64,000 nt of DNA from Vermamoeba vermiformis (taxonomy: Eukaryota; Tubulinea; Echinamoebida), in contig JBEWZL010000300.1 of NCBI GenBank assembly GCA_045837725.1, positions 248,001 to 312,000 on the forward strand. Reading direction: 5' to 3'. The translations under genes and the position numbers were made by a program. Shown piece after piece: positions 11,689 to 22,892 of this stretch; the first letter of the stretch is position 1; each line of letters begins with the position of its first letter. The notes beneath the pieces are model-generated. The model saw nothing but the letters and a program-made list of their open reading frames with translations. It had not been told where the DNA came from and did not search any database.

Positions 11689-12555
11689 TTAGAAGATGCG
11701 GAATTGCTTCTTGCCTTGACCGCTTTCGGCTTGAGGCTCGTGAGCAACAACGTTGAAACGAACGGTCTTGGACAAAGGTCTGATAATAATAATATGATTA
11801 ATCACCTGTTCAATCGAGTGTGTCTACGAAAAATAATATCTAATTGTGCTGAAATTTTGCTCGTCTAAAGATATTTTTGAATCCACTAATCCGATTCGAT
11901 CTCGTCTGTTTGCCAAGTCCTTTTGAAATTACTAATTAACTGTTATGATAACTCACCTGCATTGACCAATGGTAACGATGTCTCCTTCGTGAACAGCTTG
12001 GAAAGCAGGGGACAAGTGAGCGGGGATGTTTCTGTGGCGCTTTTCAAATCTGTTGTACTTGGGCAAGTAGTGGAGGTAGTCACGACGAATAACAATAGTT
12101 CTCTTCATCTTGTTGGAGACGACGACACCACGGAGGATACGACCACGGATGGAGACGTTGCCAGTGAAAGGGCACTTCTTGTCAATGTAGTGACCAGTGA
12201 TGGCAGCGGAAGGGGTCTTGAAGCCCAAACCGACATCCTTGAAGTATCTCAATCTCTTCTTGGAGAGCTGGTACAGGCGTAGCGTTAGCAATTTAGTTTC
12301 AAATTATTATTACAATAATTATTATCGGTCCACAATAATTTTTATTTTTATTTACCTTCTTCTTTTGAAGAGCCTTGGGGAGAGTAGAGACGGCAGTTTG
12401 TCTCAAAAAGGCCTTTTCGGTCTATAATTATAATAAAAATTAATATTTTGATCGTGCATCACATTCGAGATGAAAAGTGCTGTATTTCAATATCTATCTT
12501 GCTTCATATTCCTCAATTAAATATTCACCTGAATGGTGGCTTGTTGTTCCGACAT
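11689..12555 (-). CDS. RPS11: 40S ribosomal protein uS17 (S11)
   Basis: A core small-subunit ribosomal protein that contacts 18S rRNA. Exon 1 (12529-12555) encodes MSEQQATIQ. The later exons carry [37 protein letters not shown], the highly conserved [19 protein letters not shown] and [17 protein letters not shown], ending in KKQFRIF. The length of about 155 aa is typical. Intron junctions are in phase (for example AG|GTGAGT to TTATCAG|A before PLSK). The start codon lies only 19 bp from that of MED18 on the other strand. Confidence 0.97.
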
Positions 12556-12574
12556 CTTCTATGAGGTGACCGCT
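12556..12574. promoter_or_regulatory. 19-bp gap between divergent uS17 and MED18 start codons
   Basis: The two ATGs face away from each other with 19 bp between them. Transcription starts must therefore lie so close that the 5' leaders are almost absent, or overlap, or one gene starts inside the other. No TATA-like element fits in the gap. Confidence 0.6.
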
Positions 12575-13811
12575 ATGCGTGGAAAGGGAGAACAATCAAA
12601 ACTCAAAGACAGGATAAAAAGCCGCGACGACAATTTCCTCCCAAAAAGTTGGGGAGGCAAAGCCGACCAATCACAGATCGATGACTACTTTTTGCCTTGT
12701 ACAATCACTCGTGGCACTGATAAGACAATGGCTGACACTAGGTATCAATGTTCCTTACAAGGTGCTATCATTGGAAGCTTTTACGATAAACTATTGGAAC
12801 GACTTCGTGGATTATGCCAACCTTTTGAGACAGTCTACCGTGTTCGTGAGGTGACCTTGCGAACAGATGCTAGTCAAGGTAATGTCCGAGTAGTGCAGCA
12901 ACGTGGACGTTGATGAGAGTTAAAATTCACTTATTATTATTTTATTTATTTGCGCGTGTATTTTCGTTTCGCCAAGCTTCATTCTGCGTGCAATATATGA
13001 CAATAATATTCTATAATTTAATTGCTAATTTCAAACAGGAGCACCAAGTGAATTGCGAGCGAGATGCGATCTTGAAACTCCAAACGGGGGCTGGTACGCA
13101 AGCGAATATTTGTTGGTTGGTATTATAATAACCAAAATATAGGAGTTTGCATTACATCGGCAGCGCTTTGAAGCGTGATGATTTGGCAGCGCTGTGTAAG
13201 ACTTGCGTTGATATTGAAGTTGGTGACAACGTAGCGCAATTCTTAGAGACCATGGGGTTCAAGTAAGGGCACAAATTAAAACGAGACGAGAGCTAATGTA
13301 TACTATTTGAAGTTACGAATTTGAGTTTGTTAAAGAAGGCGTACGGTTGCACGCACTTACAGATAAGATCAAAATTGACATTTACATCTACAAATTGAAG
13401 AAGGTACGGGATGAACCAACTGGAACTTATTTCAATAGGCGCTCACGTTGTATTTATTTAGTTTACGGAAAAAGGAAGTGTAGAATCAGCAGTGGAAGTT
13501 GACACACTGAGTCCCTATTGGATTGTTGACGCTGTGACATACACTGACGAGCCGAACCTAAAGATGGCGTGTGACGAAGTGAACGACTTTGCTAACAGAT
13601 TGGTTCCGTAAGTCTCAGTCAATAGTTGACATTTGGAATTAACTAATTGAATTGCAGGATTGTTGATTTATTACGATTAGACGATAACACAAAGCGAGAA
13701 ATTGAGCGAAAACGAACTGACAAAGCAAACAAAAAGAAGAATCAGATCCAATTTAAACCAATTACTATGAATCCGGGTGTAGGTCCTGGCGCAAATACGC
13801 AATCGATGTAA
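12575..13811 (+). CDS. MED18: Mediator complex subunit 18
   Basis: A subunit of the Mediator head module, which links activators to RNA polymerase II. Six exons (12575-12878, 13039-13093, 13143-13262, 13313-13403, 13462-13607, 13658-13811) sum to 870 nt, giving 289 aa in perfect phase. The family pattern of two antiparallel beta-sheet halves is visible: LERLRGLCQPFE near the middle, SLHYIGSALKRDD, MGFNYEFEFVKEGVRL, IKIDIYIYKLKKFTEKG, then SPYWIVDAVTY. The C-terminal 50 residues are basic and low in complexity, an extension beyond the usual fold. The call rests on the conserved blocks remembered for MED18/SRB5 and is likely but not certain. Confidence 0.8.
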
Positions 13812-13867
13812 TATAGACAATGTAAATATGTTAATATTTAGACCAACAAATTCGAAGTGGCGTTTAT

Positions 13868-14572
13868 TTACAATTGTACATCATCGGTTAAGAAGCTTTC
13901 GTCGCGGAATTTTGCGTGGTCAGGCTCTCGGAGTTGATTTTGAGCTGTTGTGATGTCGGTTTTAATGGCTTCAATCAATTCATCTAAATTTGAGATTAAT
14001 CTAGATGGTTCACGATGAAAATGTCGTAAGTTTATCTTACCCAGTCCTGAGAACTTTCTCATGGGTCTAATCCATCCTGTAGCGATTATTCGCAAATGTT
14101 GGTCGTAAAAGTCGCGATCGTACTGCTTTAGAATGTGGATCTCCTGCGGTAATGAAATATTAAATTTCAAAATTATTTATTATTAGTATTATTTTTATTT
14201 AATGACGTACCACTGATTTTTCTTTATTTCCGTATTGGGGATTCCAACCAATACTCATAACCATTTCTTCTATTGGTTCATTATTAATTTTAGCAAAGCC
14301 GAAGTATACTCCTTCGTCAGCATCTATCAATAAATCTTTGAAGCTATTTGGGTCGAGGTTTGCTGCGAGAAAAAATGTCAGTTTGGCGGAGCAGATTGAA
14401 AGTAAATCCCCACGGTGATCTTTGAACCTTGAACAGGATTTTTACACTTACCTGTTGGAAAACCTAGTTGTCGCGATCCTCTACCATAACCGTGCACCAC
14501 CTTGCCTTGCAGTTTTAGAGGGAGTCTAGAACTAGGATCGTATTCGGGTGTATTCTCTACAACACCTGCCAT
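13868..14572 (-). CDS. RFK: Riboflavin kinase
   Basis: Phosphorylates riboflavin to FMN. The single-domain eukaryotic form is expected to be about 155-165 aa, which fits. [19 protein letters not shown] is the conserved start of the fold. The PTAN motif that binds ATP/Mg is made by splicing (CCA ACA G|GTAAGT to CAG|CA AAC). [28 protein letters not shown] and [15 protein letters not shown], the last with the catalytic glutamate region, follow. The start [12 protein letters not shown] at 14572 is the first ATG in frame before the fold. It is convergent with MED18, with 56 bp between stops. Confidence 0.93.
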
Positions 14573-14920
14573 TTTGTTCTTATATTTCAATTGTGATAAA
14601 GAGGTTGCAGTAGGTGTGTTTGGTTGTTCTTGGCAAAAGAGAGAATAAACAGAAACATCTTTTGACCGGTCAAACAAACCTTCGAGAAGTCATGCGATTC
14701 CGCACGTGCTCACTACCGGCCCGTTAGCCATTTGACTGAAGGAGATCATGAATAAACTAACTATCATAATTGCGTTCAAGATGGAGACCGAGGCCTAACG
14801 TCCAAAAAAAACGACACGTTACATTTAATTCAGTTTGATTTTCACCCAATTTATCTCAAGCACAAGCAAAAGCACAATGATCGTGCAAAACATATTATAA
14901 AAAATCAGTAATAATATAAT
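14573..14920. other. Divergent intergenic region between RFK and the MGCC gene
   Basis: 348 bp between two outward-facing genes. It is AT-rich downstream of about 14750, with long A and T runs close to the plus-strand start. It presumably contains both promoters. I recognise no specific site and no RNA gene. Confidence 0.5.
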
Positions 14921-16331
14921 ATGGGGTGCTGCTTTAGTCACAGCTTCTTGGAAGTAAGTTTTTGATGTGACAGTGCGGAGATGGAGAGCCGTTATTGATT
15001 AAAAAAAACTGCAGGCACGAAATATATTAGGAAGAAATACGGGCGCTTACGAAGTGGTAGACGATCGCGCACATTCATCAAATCCTCCAGTTATTACCAC
15101 ATCTCAAATAATAATAGCAACGGTAACAGCTATCAACCACCCAAAAGGCCCAAGCTAGTACATAGTACCTCATTACGAAAAATAAGCCATGCAGTTCCTG
15201 TTCCTGTTGCATTGCCTAATACGGCGAGAGTAACTCGAAGCGAAAGTGTCCCAGCATTTCTTACGAATCTCAACAAAGAAAATCAAATTCCATTATTGCA
15301 ACAAGTACAAGCCAAGTATTCAATAGAAAATCCGATAGAAAGTTTGCCAATCGCAATTGATTTGCCGAGGTTGATAAATAATACGGAGGTAAAAGACGAG
15401 CACGGGGTGTTATTTGAAAAGCCAGCCAGTGATGCGATACCCCGTGGCAGGGAAACGCTAATCAAGAGCCTTTTGGAAGTGCTGATAGCAAAAACGCGCT
15501 TAAGTGATGCAGACAACATATTATCAAGGTCAGTAAACGGTTCAATTTCGCTTCAATAACCTGAACAACTAGTAATGACTAATATCTCAATTATACTTAG
15601 ATATGACGCTATAGTACTACAACGAATGGAGAGCGACTTACCTCCACGACTGAAAGAGTTTTTGATTACTTTAGGAGAGGACAGTCCAGTTATCAAGCTG
15701 CTCAAAGTAGTGAATCAAGCATTGATAGCAACAGCGGTCACAAAAATCAAGGTGTATTTTATGGGCCATTTTGTGCTCAAAGACGTACGGTAAGTCGCAA
15801 TACAACGATAGATTTGTTTATCGAACCGGCGCGAGCCGAAAAAAGTTTAAACGGCGTTCAACAATCCGACATGGTGTAGGGGTTCAGCATATCCGCCTGT
15901 CACGCGGGTGACCCGGGTTCGATTCCCGGTGTTGGAGATTTCTTTTTTACTTTTGGCTCGCTTCCCCTGCATCTTTTTTTACTTTGTCGCCTTTCTTGTC
16001 ATCTTCATTATATTCGACTTATATGGAGCCTAATAATCTTCGTTAGAAATGGTTGGGACGTTGTGATATCATTTGGAGACGCGCACGCAGTTGTTAGCCA
16101 CGTCAAGTGGGAAGAGACGTTACCAGCTGCCTTCAAACTATGTTGGCAGTTAGATTATGTATTTGATAAGGTATTAGTTGATGTTTTGATGTTATTCTTG
16201 CTAACGTCATTTAGCACACGTGGGATCTGAAAGACGCGGCACTTCGGATAGTAAAACTCGAATTTACAACATTAACTGATCCTGAAGAACAAGAGGGCGT
16301 GCAAGAGCTCGTCGATGGCTTCTCTGCGTAA
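14921..16331 (+). CDS. Unrecognised protein with MGCC lipidation start
   Basis: I do not recognise this family. The N-terminus MGCCFSHSFLE fits N-myristoylation plus palmitoylation, so membrane attachment is likely. After a low-complexity region of about 130 residues come a helical stretch (LIKSLLEVLIAKTR, LPPRLKEFLITLGEDSPVIKLLKVVNQALI), then a more compact C-terminal domain (NGWDVVISFGDAHAVVSHVKW, LKDAALRIVKLEFTTL), about 350 aa in all. Intron choice around 15110-15160 is uncertain because two frames are open there. The intron at 15790-16046 is unusually long for this window (257 bp) and contains a tRNA-Asp gene. LAMTOR1 also starts MGCC, but the rest does not resemble it. Confidence 0.62.
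15865..15936 (+). tRNA. tRNA-Asp (GTC), inside an intron
   Basis: A complete 72-nt cloverleaf. The acceptor stem TCCGACA pairs with TGTTGGA (one G-U). The D arm has the GG pair, the anticodon stem CCGCC/CGGG-type closes the loop TGTCACG with anticodon GTC, and the T arm is CCGGG-TTCGATT-CCCGG. Internal promoters are present: A box TGGTGTAGGGG, and a perfect B box GGTTCGATTCC at 15916-15926. A T6 run at 15943-15948 is a good RNA polymerase III terminator. There is no intron and no encoded CCA. It lies on the same strand as its host gene. Confidence 0.97.
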
Positions 16332-16419
16332 AGTACGCAGAGCTTTCGTGTAAATAATGTAAATTAAATGACCCCTAATGCAATTCTGTCTGAATTTAAC
16401 AGTTAATTGACAACCACAA

Positions 16420-17931
16420 ATGAATAGAGCTCTTAAACTATTGACTAAAGTAACGCCAATAGTACCGTACTTTACCTCAAAGAGGGCTTATTCCGCCGTT
16501 GCGAAGCCCAAAGTAAGTTCATCAAAATTCCGATATCGAATAATAAAATTCAAAAAATAGGAATACTATTTATTCATTAACAACTGACTTAGTTTACAAT
16601 AGTACAATACCCCATATAATTAACAAAAATATTAGCTCCGTGTTTTGGTGTCAAACTCGCACGATATTCTGTTCAATTTAGCTACAGAGGAGTGGATATT
16701 CAACGAAATGGACCCCTCATATCACACGTTATTTTTATGGAGAAATGACAAGACAGTTATAATTGGCAGGTACGAAGCAACGTAGGCCAGAATTTTTCAT
16801 TTACCTACGCTCATTATGCAGGTTTCAAAACCCCTGGAAAGAATGTCACTTGCAACGAATGGAGCAGGACGGAGTAGTTCTTGCTCGTCGTAAATCAGGC
16901 GGAGGTGCTGTCTATCAGGTTGGGAGATTAACATCTTGTGCAGAAGAACGGCAGCTAATTAGCTTGATAGGACTTGGGCAACAGTTGTTATACATTCTTG
17001 ACGTCGAGAAAAGACTATGATATACCACGCAACACGGGCATCATTGTGAATGCACTCAAACACTTCAATATCCACGCTGAACCCACTGGCCGCAATGACA
17101 TTACTGTCGGAGGACGCAAGGTGCGTGTGATTGGCTATGATGTACAATCATTATTAACGCACTGCTAGGTCTCTGGATCAGCTTTTAAATTGACGCACGA
17201 TCGAGCATTCCACCACGGCACCTTGTTGATGAATGTGGATCTCAACGCACTCGAGCGATATCTCAATCCCAACAAGGAAAAATTGAAGGTACAGATATCT
17301 ATACAGCCACTAAGTACTGATTGTGGAGTAGAGCAAAGGTGTGGCGAGTGTCAAGGCGCGTGTCGTGAACATGAAAGAACTCAACAATGACATCTGTCAC
17401 GAGACAGTTGTGCCGCAGCTCGTTGATTCGTTCTTCAAGACATATGACAGCAGCTGCGAGGTATGTTCTACCACTCTTCAAGCACAACTCTGTGACGTAA
17501 CATTCTGCGCTAGATTGAATATTTGGACGCAAAACAACTTGCACAAATCAGTTCACTGAACAAATATTACGAAGAGTACAAGGACTGGGATTGGCGCTTT
17601 GGTAAGATCGATTAAGGTGTCGCGAGTGAATGTTAATATTTCCTTATTAGGCAAGACGCCCGATTTCACTCATTCCCTTGAACGTCGATTTGACTGGGGT
17701 ATCATGGACGTCAATTTTGAAGCGAGTGGCGGCAAGATTACCGATGTCAAAGTGTTCAGCGACTCGTTGTTCCCGCAGATGATTGAAGAGGTGCAAATGA
17801 GTCTCAAAGGTGCGGCTTATGACAAACAAGGCGTGAGTGGTGCAATTGAAAGGGCCAAACAGAAATTGGCGGGAACGGGCACCGAAGCTCAACTGGATGA
17901 ATTCAAAGATTGGCTTGTAAAAAATATTTAA
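16420..17931 (+). CDS. lplA: Lipoate-protein ligase A, probably mitochondrial
   Basis: Activates lipoate with ATP and transfers it to lipoyl domains of 2-oxoacid dehydrogenases and the glycine cleavage H protein. The N-terminus [20 protein letters not shown] is basic and amphipathic, like a mitochondrial presequence. [12 protein letters not shown] followed by DLGNSCYTF is the RRxxGGG lipoate/AMP loop. [19 protein letters not shown] then K carries the catalytic lysine, and [11 protein letters not shown] follows. The gene also encodes the C-terminal accessory domain of E. coli LplA ([27 protein letters not shown]), which animal lipoyltransferases replace or lose. About seven exons with 40-80 bp introns. 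Close similarity to the bacterial enzyme suggests an ancient bacterial source. Confidence 0.92.
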
Positions 17932-18079
17932 ACTGTTGTTATTCGTTCGATCGGTATTTGTTGCGAAATTTTCTGAAGTCACGTGGCGTTCGAACAAAAT
18001 TCTGCGATAAAAATTTTCATTTCAAACACAATCATAACCGAACACAACCACACTTAAGATCGGAAATTACAATCAATCA

Positions 18080-19010
18080 ATGGAATTTAATTACGGTGAT
18101 CCTGAGAGTATGTTTAGGATACAATGCGTTCAATTACAGCTTGAAAAACAATCGTGTCACAATAAAATAATTTTCCAAATTAATTTTAAAATATTCTAAA
18201 AAATATCTATTATTAGAGCCGCACGTGATCGTGGCTGTGACAGGCAGTGTAGCGACAATAAAAATATTAGACATCGTAAAACAAATCAAACAATTCGCCG
18301 AGGTATATTGACGCGTACAAAAGCCACGTTAAATGATTATTAAATGCCTAATTATAGGTCAAAGTCATTACAACAAACTCCGCGAAACATTTTTTCAACG
18401 AGAATGATGTCAAGGCAGAAGCAGAACTATACACCGATGCCGATGAATACGCCATGTGGCAGAAAAGAGGTGACAATGTGCTGCACATTGAAGTAAGATC
18501 TATTTACTCTCATATAGTGATATTAATAGGAGCATAATGTATTAACGATGTCTTACAGTTGCGTCGCTGGGCAGATCTGTTAGTGATTGCACCACTTTCA
18601 GCGAACACATTGGCCAAGATAGCTAATGGTTTGAGTGACAATCTATTGGTAGGTGTCAATACAGTGCATGGTGCATATAAGCCGTTGCTAATAACCTCGC
18701 ATGCAGACTTGTGTCATTCGTGCGTGGGACATCAACAATCCAATGCTCGTGGCCCCAGCAATGAATGTGCTCATGTATCAACACAAATTCACTGCCAAAC
18801 ACCTTGATGTCTTGAAGAACGAGCTGAACATTGGCATTATCGATGCCATCGAGAAGAAGTTGATGTGCGGTGATATAGGTACTAACATATCTCCCTGATA
18901 TTACGAGTTAGCTCTAATGTCATACAGGTGTCGGTGCCATGGCTGAAGTGCCCACTATTGTGGCTGCTGTCAAGAGCAAACTCGCGCTCAAATATCCCGA
19001 GCTCAAGTAG
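18080..19010 (+). CDS. PPCDC: Phosphopantothenoylcysteine decarboxylase
   Basis: An FMN enzyme that makes 4'-phosphopantetheine in coenzyme A synthesis. Exon 1 (18080-18107) encodes MEFNYGDPE and splices to exon 2 at 18217, giving PHVIVAVTGSVATIK, the flavoprotein start. SAKHFF holds the conserved histidine. ADLLVIAPLSANTLAKIANG is the FMN/cofactor block. PAMNVLMY is the substrate-clamp PxMNxxMY motif. CGDIGVGAMAEVPTIV includes the catalytic cysteine of the flap. Length is about 195 aa, normal for the family. It depends on FMN, which the neighbouring riboflavin kinase supplies, but the genes are 3.5 kb apart and unlikely to be co-regulated. Confidence 0.93.
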
Positions 19011-19106
19011 TCTCGTGTACATAATTGTAAATACAACGGTAATATAACCATGGTTTGCACATTAATGCTTGCGGTATTTACATGTGTTGCGTCATAATTA
19101 CAAGTG

Positions 19107-21945
19107 TTAGTTGTCGTCTTTGGGTCTCTTTTCAGTGAACATTTGCACGACAGCAGTGCCGATGGAATGCGACCAGTCTGCGTAACTAATGCCCTGGTCA
19201 TTGGCCTCTAACGTCAATAGATTCAGCACTTGTCTGTTGCTGTCGGTGGCTAGTGGTGCATTGACATCGTATTGACACGTGATCAGTCGCGGTGACACTT
19301 GTTGACGTCTTGAGTGTTCTGCGAGTCTGGCTGTGAACTCAGCTGAATCATCGTGTTAGAACTAGCGCTAGTGTCAATAGGTGTATGTTGTTACCTTGAG
19401 CGTGGGCATGTAGCTCTGGATCTTGATCGCCCCAATCAATGAGTGCTGCTGTGTGCCATGAGTCATAGACGAGCACACCCTTGGGCGCTGTTTCAAATGA
19501 GGACAGCAGAGGATTGACAGCTGTCCACTGTGAGGCGGAGTGCGTGATATCATCCCACGTGACAGCCCATGCGTCAGGGTAGAACAACAAGCGCAGTTGT
19601 TGCGGTGAAATGTCGTCAACTAAGGTCTGCATCCACGTCCACCCATCAGGGTCTGAGGTCGCTGTTTTAGCGGACAAGAGCGGTGATTTCCATAGGCCAT
19701 AGATCCAGCGCGGCAGTGCGGTGAGGTGATTGATGCGCAAAAAATCCACATCGACCTCCTCTGTGCGTGCATGACAGTCAGTACGAGGTGAATAGAGCAC
19801 ATTGAACACGCACCTCTCTCGCTCAGATTGTTGTAGTGATACAGCGCCATTGTGAGCCAATCTTGCAGCAACAATTGTGCGTCGTGAATGCTGTCGTCGA
19901 GTGCTGTGCGTAAGATCTGTTGTCGTGTCAATCACGTGACTTCCATTCTAATGAGATTAAACTTACTTTGCGAGTCAATATAGACAATATAGTCTCAGCA
20001 TCAGTGGTGTGCAGGAGCTCGAGAATGTGACCGCTGTAAGTACGTTGTGCAGTAGTCACAGCCAGTCGTTTGATCAGTCGGTAGCGCGTCGCTGTCTTGG
20101 TGCTTTTGGGCTCTGAACTCGTGTCCTCTGTAGGGTCAGTGCCGTCTGATTTTTTGGCTGTTTGTTCAGTGATAGGCTCTAAATACGAGTACGCGAATGC
20201 TATTTGGACTGAGGGCTTGGCATCGGGCAAGTTACTTTGAAAGCATCAGCATGGCCGCAAAGACAAGACTCGGGACTTACTGTGAGAACCCAGCACTGTT
20301 GTCGAACTCGAGATCAAAGGCGAGACAGGTCATCGCGTCACATGCAGGCACGTGATAGAGATCAGATTCAGTGCTGTCTTTGGCTGCAGGACCGTAGCAC
20401 TGTTTGATCTTGAAGTTGGGTGAAGTACGTACGCGCAATAGACCGTGATAGCCTTGTGCGGCACTCAATTGACGCGTGCTGAGTAGGATTGAGTTAGTCA
20501 CTGTAATGTGGGGCTAGTAATGACGTACATGTCGGTAGAGAGATTGGACACGGTCGTGTGGTCGTACAGCCGCAAATGACCGCCTGTGCGCGAACACAGA
20601 AATTTGAGTGAAGCGAGACCTTGTTGTTGGTGCTCATCTCTGCGCAGTGCTGTCACATCAATGGCGACATTCTTTGACGCTGCGTGCTCGGCCTGATGAC
20701 ATGTCAGTACTAGTCATAATATAATAGACTTTTGACACGTACCACAGTGCGGTAGAACGAAGTCTTGGGCAGCAAATCAGTCTTCTCCGCATTCAGTTTG
20801 CCCAGGCCCCAGTTGCAGGCCCCAGCAGTGAATGTCAACAGGCGCACATTGACGAGATCTTCGTACGAGGTCACATAGTCCAGCACGTACTTGATTGCTG
20901 TGCCGAGTGCGCGCTTGGGCTGTGCACCCTCGCCGCGCTCTTGACGTGCCAAGTGCTCGTCATTCAGTGAAGCAAGGCTGTCGATAGCCGTCAAAATCTG
21001 TGCTTTGAACTGACGCACAGGCACGAAGAATTCATCGGGTGGCATGATCTCTTCAAAGTCAACATCGACTGAAGGGCTGTCAATGACACCTGTCATCAGC
21101 GAGGTGTCGTAAACAGGCACGTGATTAGTAATCGGTGTCACGTGTCTCAAGTCCCAGATGTCAATGTGATCGCTGAATGACACGAGGCCAAAGAGACACG
21201 TGTCAGGCAGAACAGTGACAGCAGATGTCAAAGTGTCAATCACTTCACTCGTCAACAACTTGTCACCTGTCATCGCGCGTGTTAGACTGCTCGCAAAGTG
21301 TCAACGAGAGTGCTTACCGGTGACATCTACCAGGGCCACACACACGAGCAGTTCTTCTGCGTCAATGCTCTCGAGCTCACTGGACTCTGATTCGTTTACT
21401 GAATGGTCTGTTGAGCACGTGATTAGTTAGTTGAGAGAACGAGTCTGACATGATAGTACCTTCCAAGTTGCACTCAAAGTACGGTGCGCGTATCTCGGGC
21501 AGTTCTTTGACATCAACACCAGGCTTGTACCGTGCGCCGTTGTTGTTGAACGAATTTTCAGCGCGACACACAGCGCAGTACCAATTGCGTCCGACAAAGG
21601 TGCAGTGGTGATTGACATAGGCCAGACATCGAACACAACGTGCTACTTGGGACATTGCCGGTATTTCAAATTTAAATTCTTCATAGCGCGCTAATCGATT
21701 TTGTTTTGATACATCTAATACAAAAGGAATTAGAAAAAGAAATTGTTTTTTACAAATATTCAAAATGAATTTATTTCTTACCTCTGATAGACGGCTTGAA
21801 GAGTGGTTGATATGTAAATGCCCAGGGCAACCCCGATTTTTTAATCGTATTTGCTGTTCATTTTCAAAATTAGATCCAGATCCAAATGTCCAGTGAAATA
21901 CTAACCTTTACGCGGGAAAATATTAGTTGTAAATTTAATTGACAT
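19107..21945 (-). CDS. Diverged Sec23/Sec24-family protein
   Basis: Sec23/Sec24 proteins form the inner COPII coat. This one is clearly related but far from both. MSIKFTTNIFPRK at 21945 is joined through a GT-AG intron to KSGLPWAFTYQPLF. A zinc finger follows (CVRCLAYVNHHC, WYCAVCRAENSF; two CxxC pairs). A vWA-like trunk comes next (CVALVDVTGDKL, CLFGLVSFSDHI, ALGTAIKYVLDYV), then beta-sandwich, helical and gelsolin-like parts (LPRWIYGLWKSP, PKGVLVYDSWHTAALIDWG). It is about 770 aa in about nine exons. Dictyostelium cpRas proteins carry a Sec23/24-like part too, but I see no Ras domain here. A bona fide SEC24 lies at 54-57 kb. Its cargo or role is unknown. Confidence 0.72.
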
Positions 21946-22067
21946 AATAGTTGTGTTATAGCATCGTTGGTGGTTCAAGTCTGGTTGTGACTCACGGCTG
22001 CGGGTAAATAAATATTTGATATTTCGGTGCCGCTCAGTTTATATTTTACTTCATAGAAAAAAACACA

Positions 22068-22637
22068 ATGTCGATGCTTAGATTTGGATTTATTAAGGGC
22101 AAGCCTAAGCCCAAGACTGAAGAAGATTGGGCACGATTATACAACAAGGCTAAAATTCTGTTGACGGGCACATCTAAGATCACCGTCGAGTGCGGTCACA
22201 AGGGTCCTGGTCAAACTGGAGCTCGGTAATAATTTTTATTTAATTATTGGCAAATTATTGGGTACATTTACAGTTAGTTTATTGCGTTATCAAGCCATTT
22301 CAAATTATTTTAATTAAATTAGATCCACGTCTTTTTTTGCAGTATTAGTTCAACGTCCAAATACCAATACTTGTTATATAGTCACTTTAAAGCATTGGAA
22401 GTGCCTCCTATTAAATTCTGGAACAAAAATGTTACAGTTGAAGTCAACAAGCGAACGGAGCCCTCAGTGGTGCCTAAATTAATTATTACAGGCAGTAAGT
22501 CGCTGTTTATATTGCTTATAGTGATAGTATACCTAATACCTATAACAGAGAGTGGAGCTACAAAAGAAATTAACGTTACAAACTTGAGGCGCGAGCAGAT
22601 CCTCAAAAAACTGCTGGAAGTCGACAAAGAAATCTAA
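22068..22637 (+). CDS. Mitochondrial ribosomal protein with L51/S25/CI-B8 domain
   Basis: A small protein whose core matches the thioredoxin-like L51/S25/CI-B8 family, which includes mitoribosomal mS25 and mL43 and complex I B8. Exon 1 (22068-22225) carries MSMLRFGFIKGKPKPKTEED and the strand ITVECGHKGPGQTGAR. Exon 2 continues KYQYLLYSHFKALEVPPIKFW, typical of the domain's helix and second strand. A GTAAGT intron at 22496-22550 then leads to INVTNLRREQILKKLLEVD. Without that intron the frame stays open and would insert a hydrophobic stretch, which does not fit the family. I favour mS25 because of the N-terminal extension, but mL43 is possible. Confidence 0.75.
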
Positions 22638-22892
22638 GTATCATAACAATATATTGCGATGAATAAATATTCCTTTAAATGATAGCTAAATAACAATATC
22701 GGAAGCTTGAATTTTCCAGAAGCCGATCCAGCCTTTTTATCGCAAATTCGGAGGGAAATTCGATGCAATTTTATTTTCTTTTCTTTTTTCAGCAATTTTG
22801 TCGCTTGAAAATGAATCATGATTTGTTTTTGTTATTTTGAAGCCATTCAGCTACAGATAGCAACACGTAGTATACTTATAAACGTAGTCGAG

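Noticed and set aside
14921-15100. LAMTOR1 (p18) from the MGCC start
   Set aside because: Only the lipidation motif is shared; the rest of the protein is longer and unlike p18.
22496-22550. Transmembrane segment in the mitoribosomal protein
   Set aside because: The hydrophobic run is bounded by GTAAGT and AACAG in matching phase, so it is an intron that happens to stay open.
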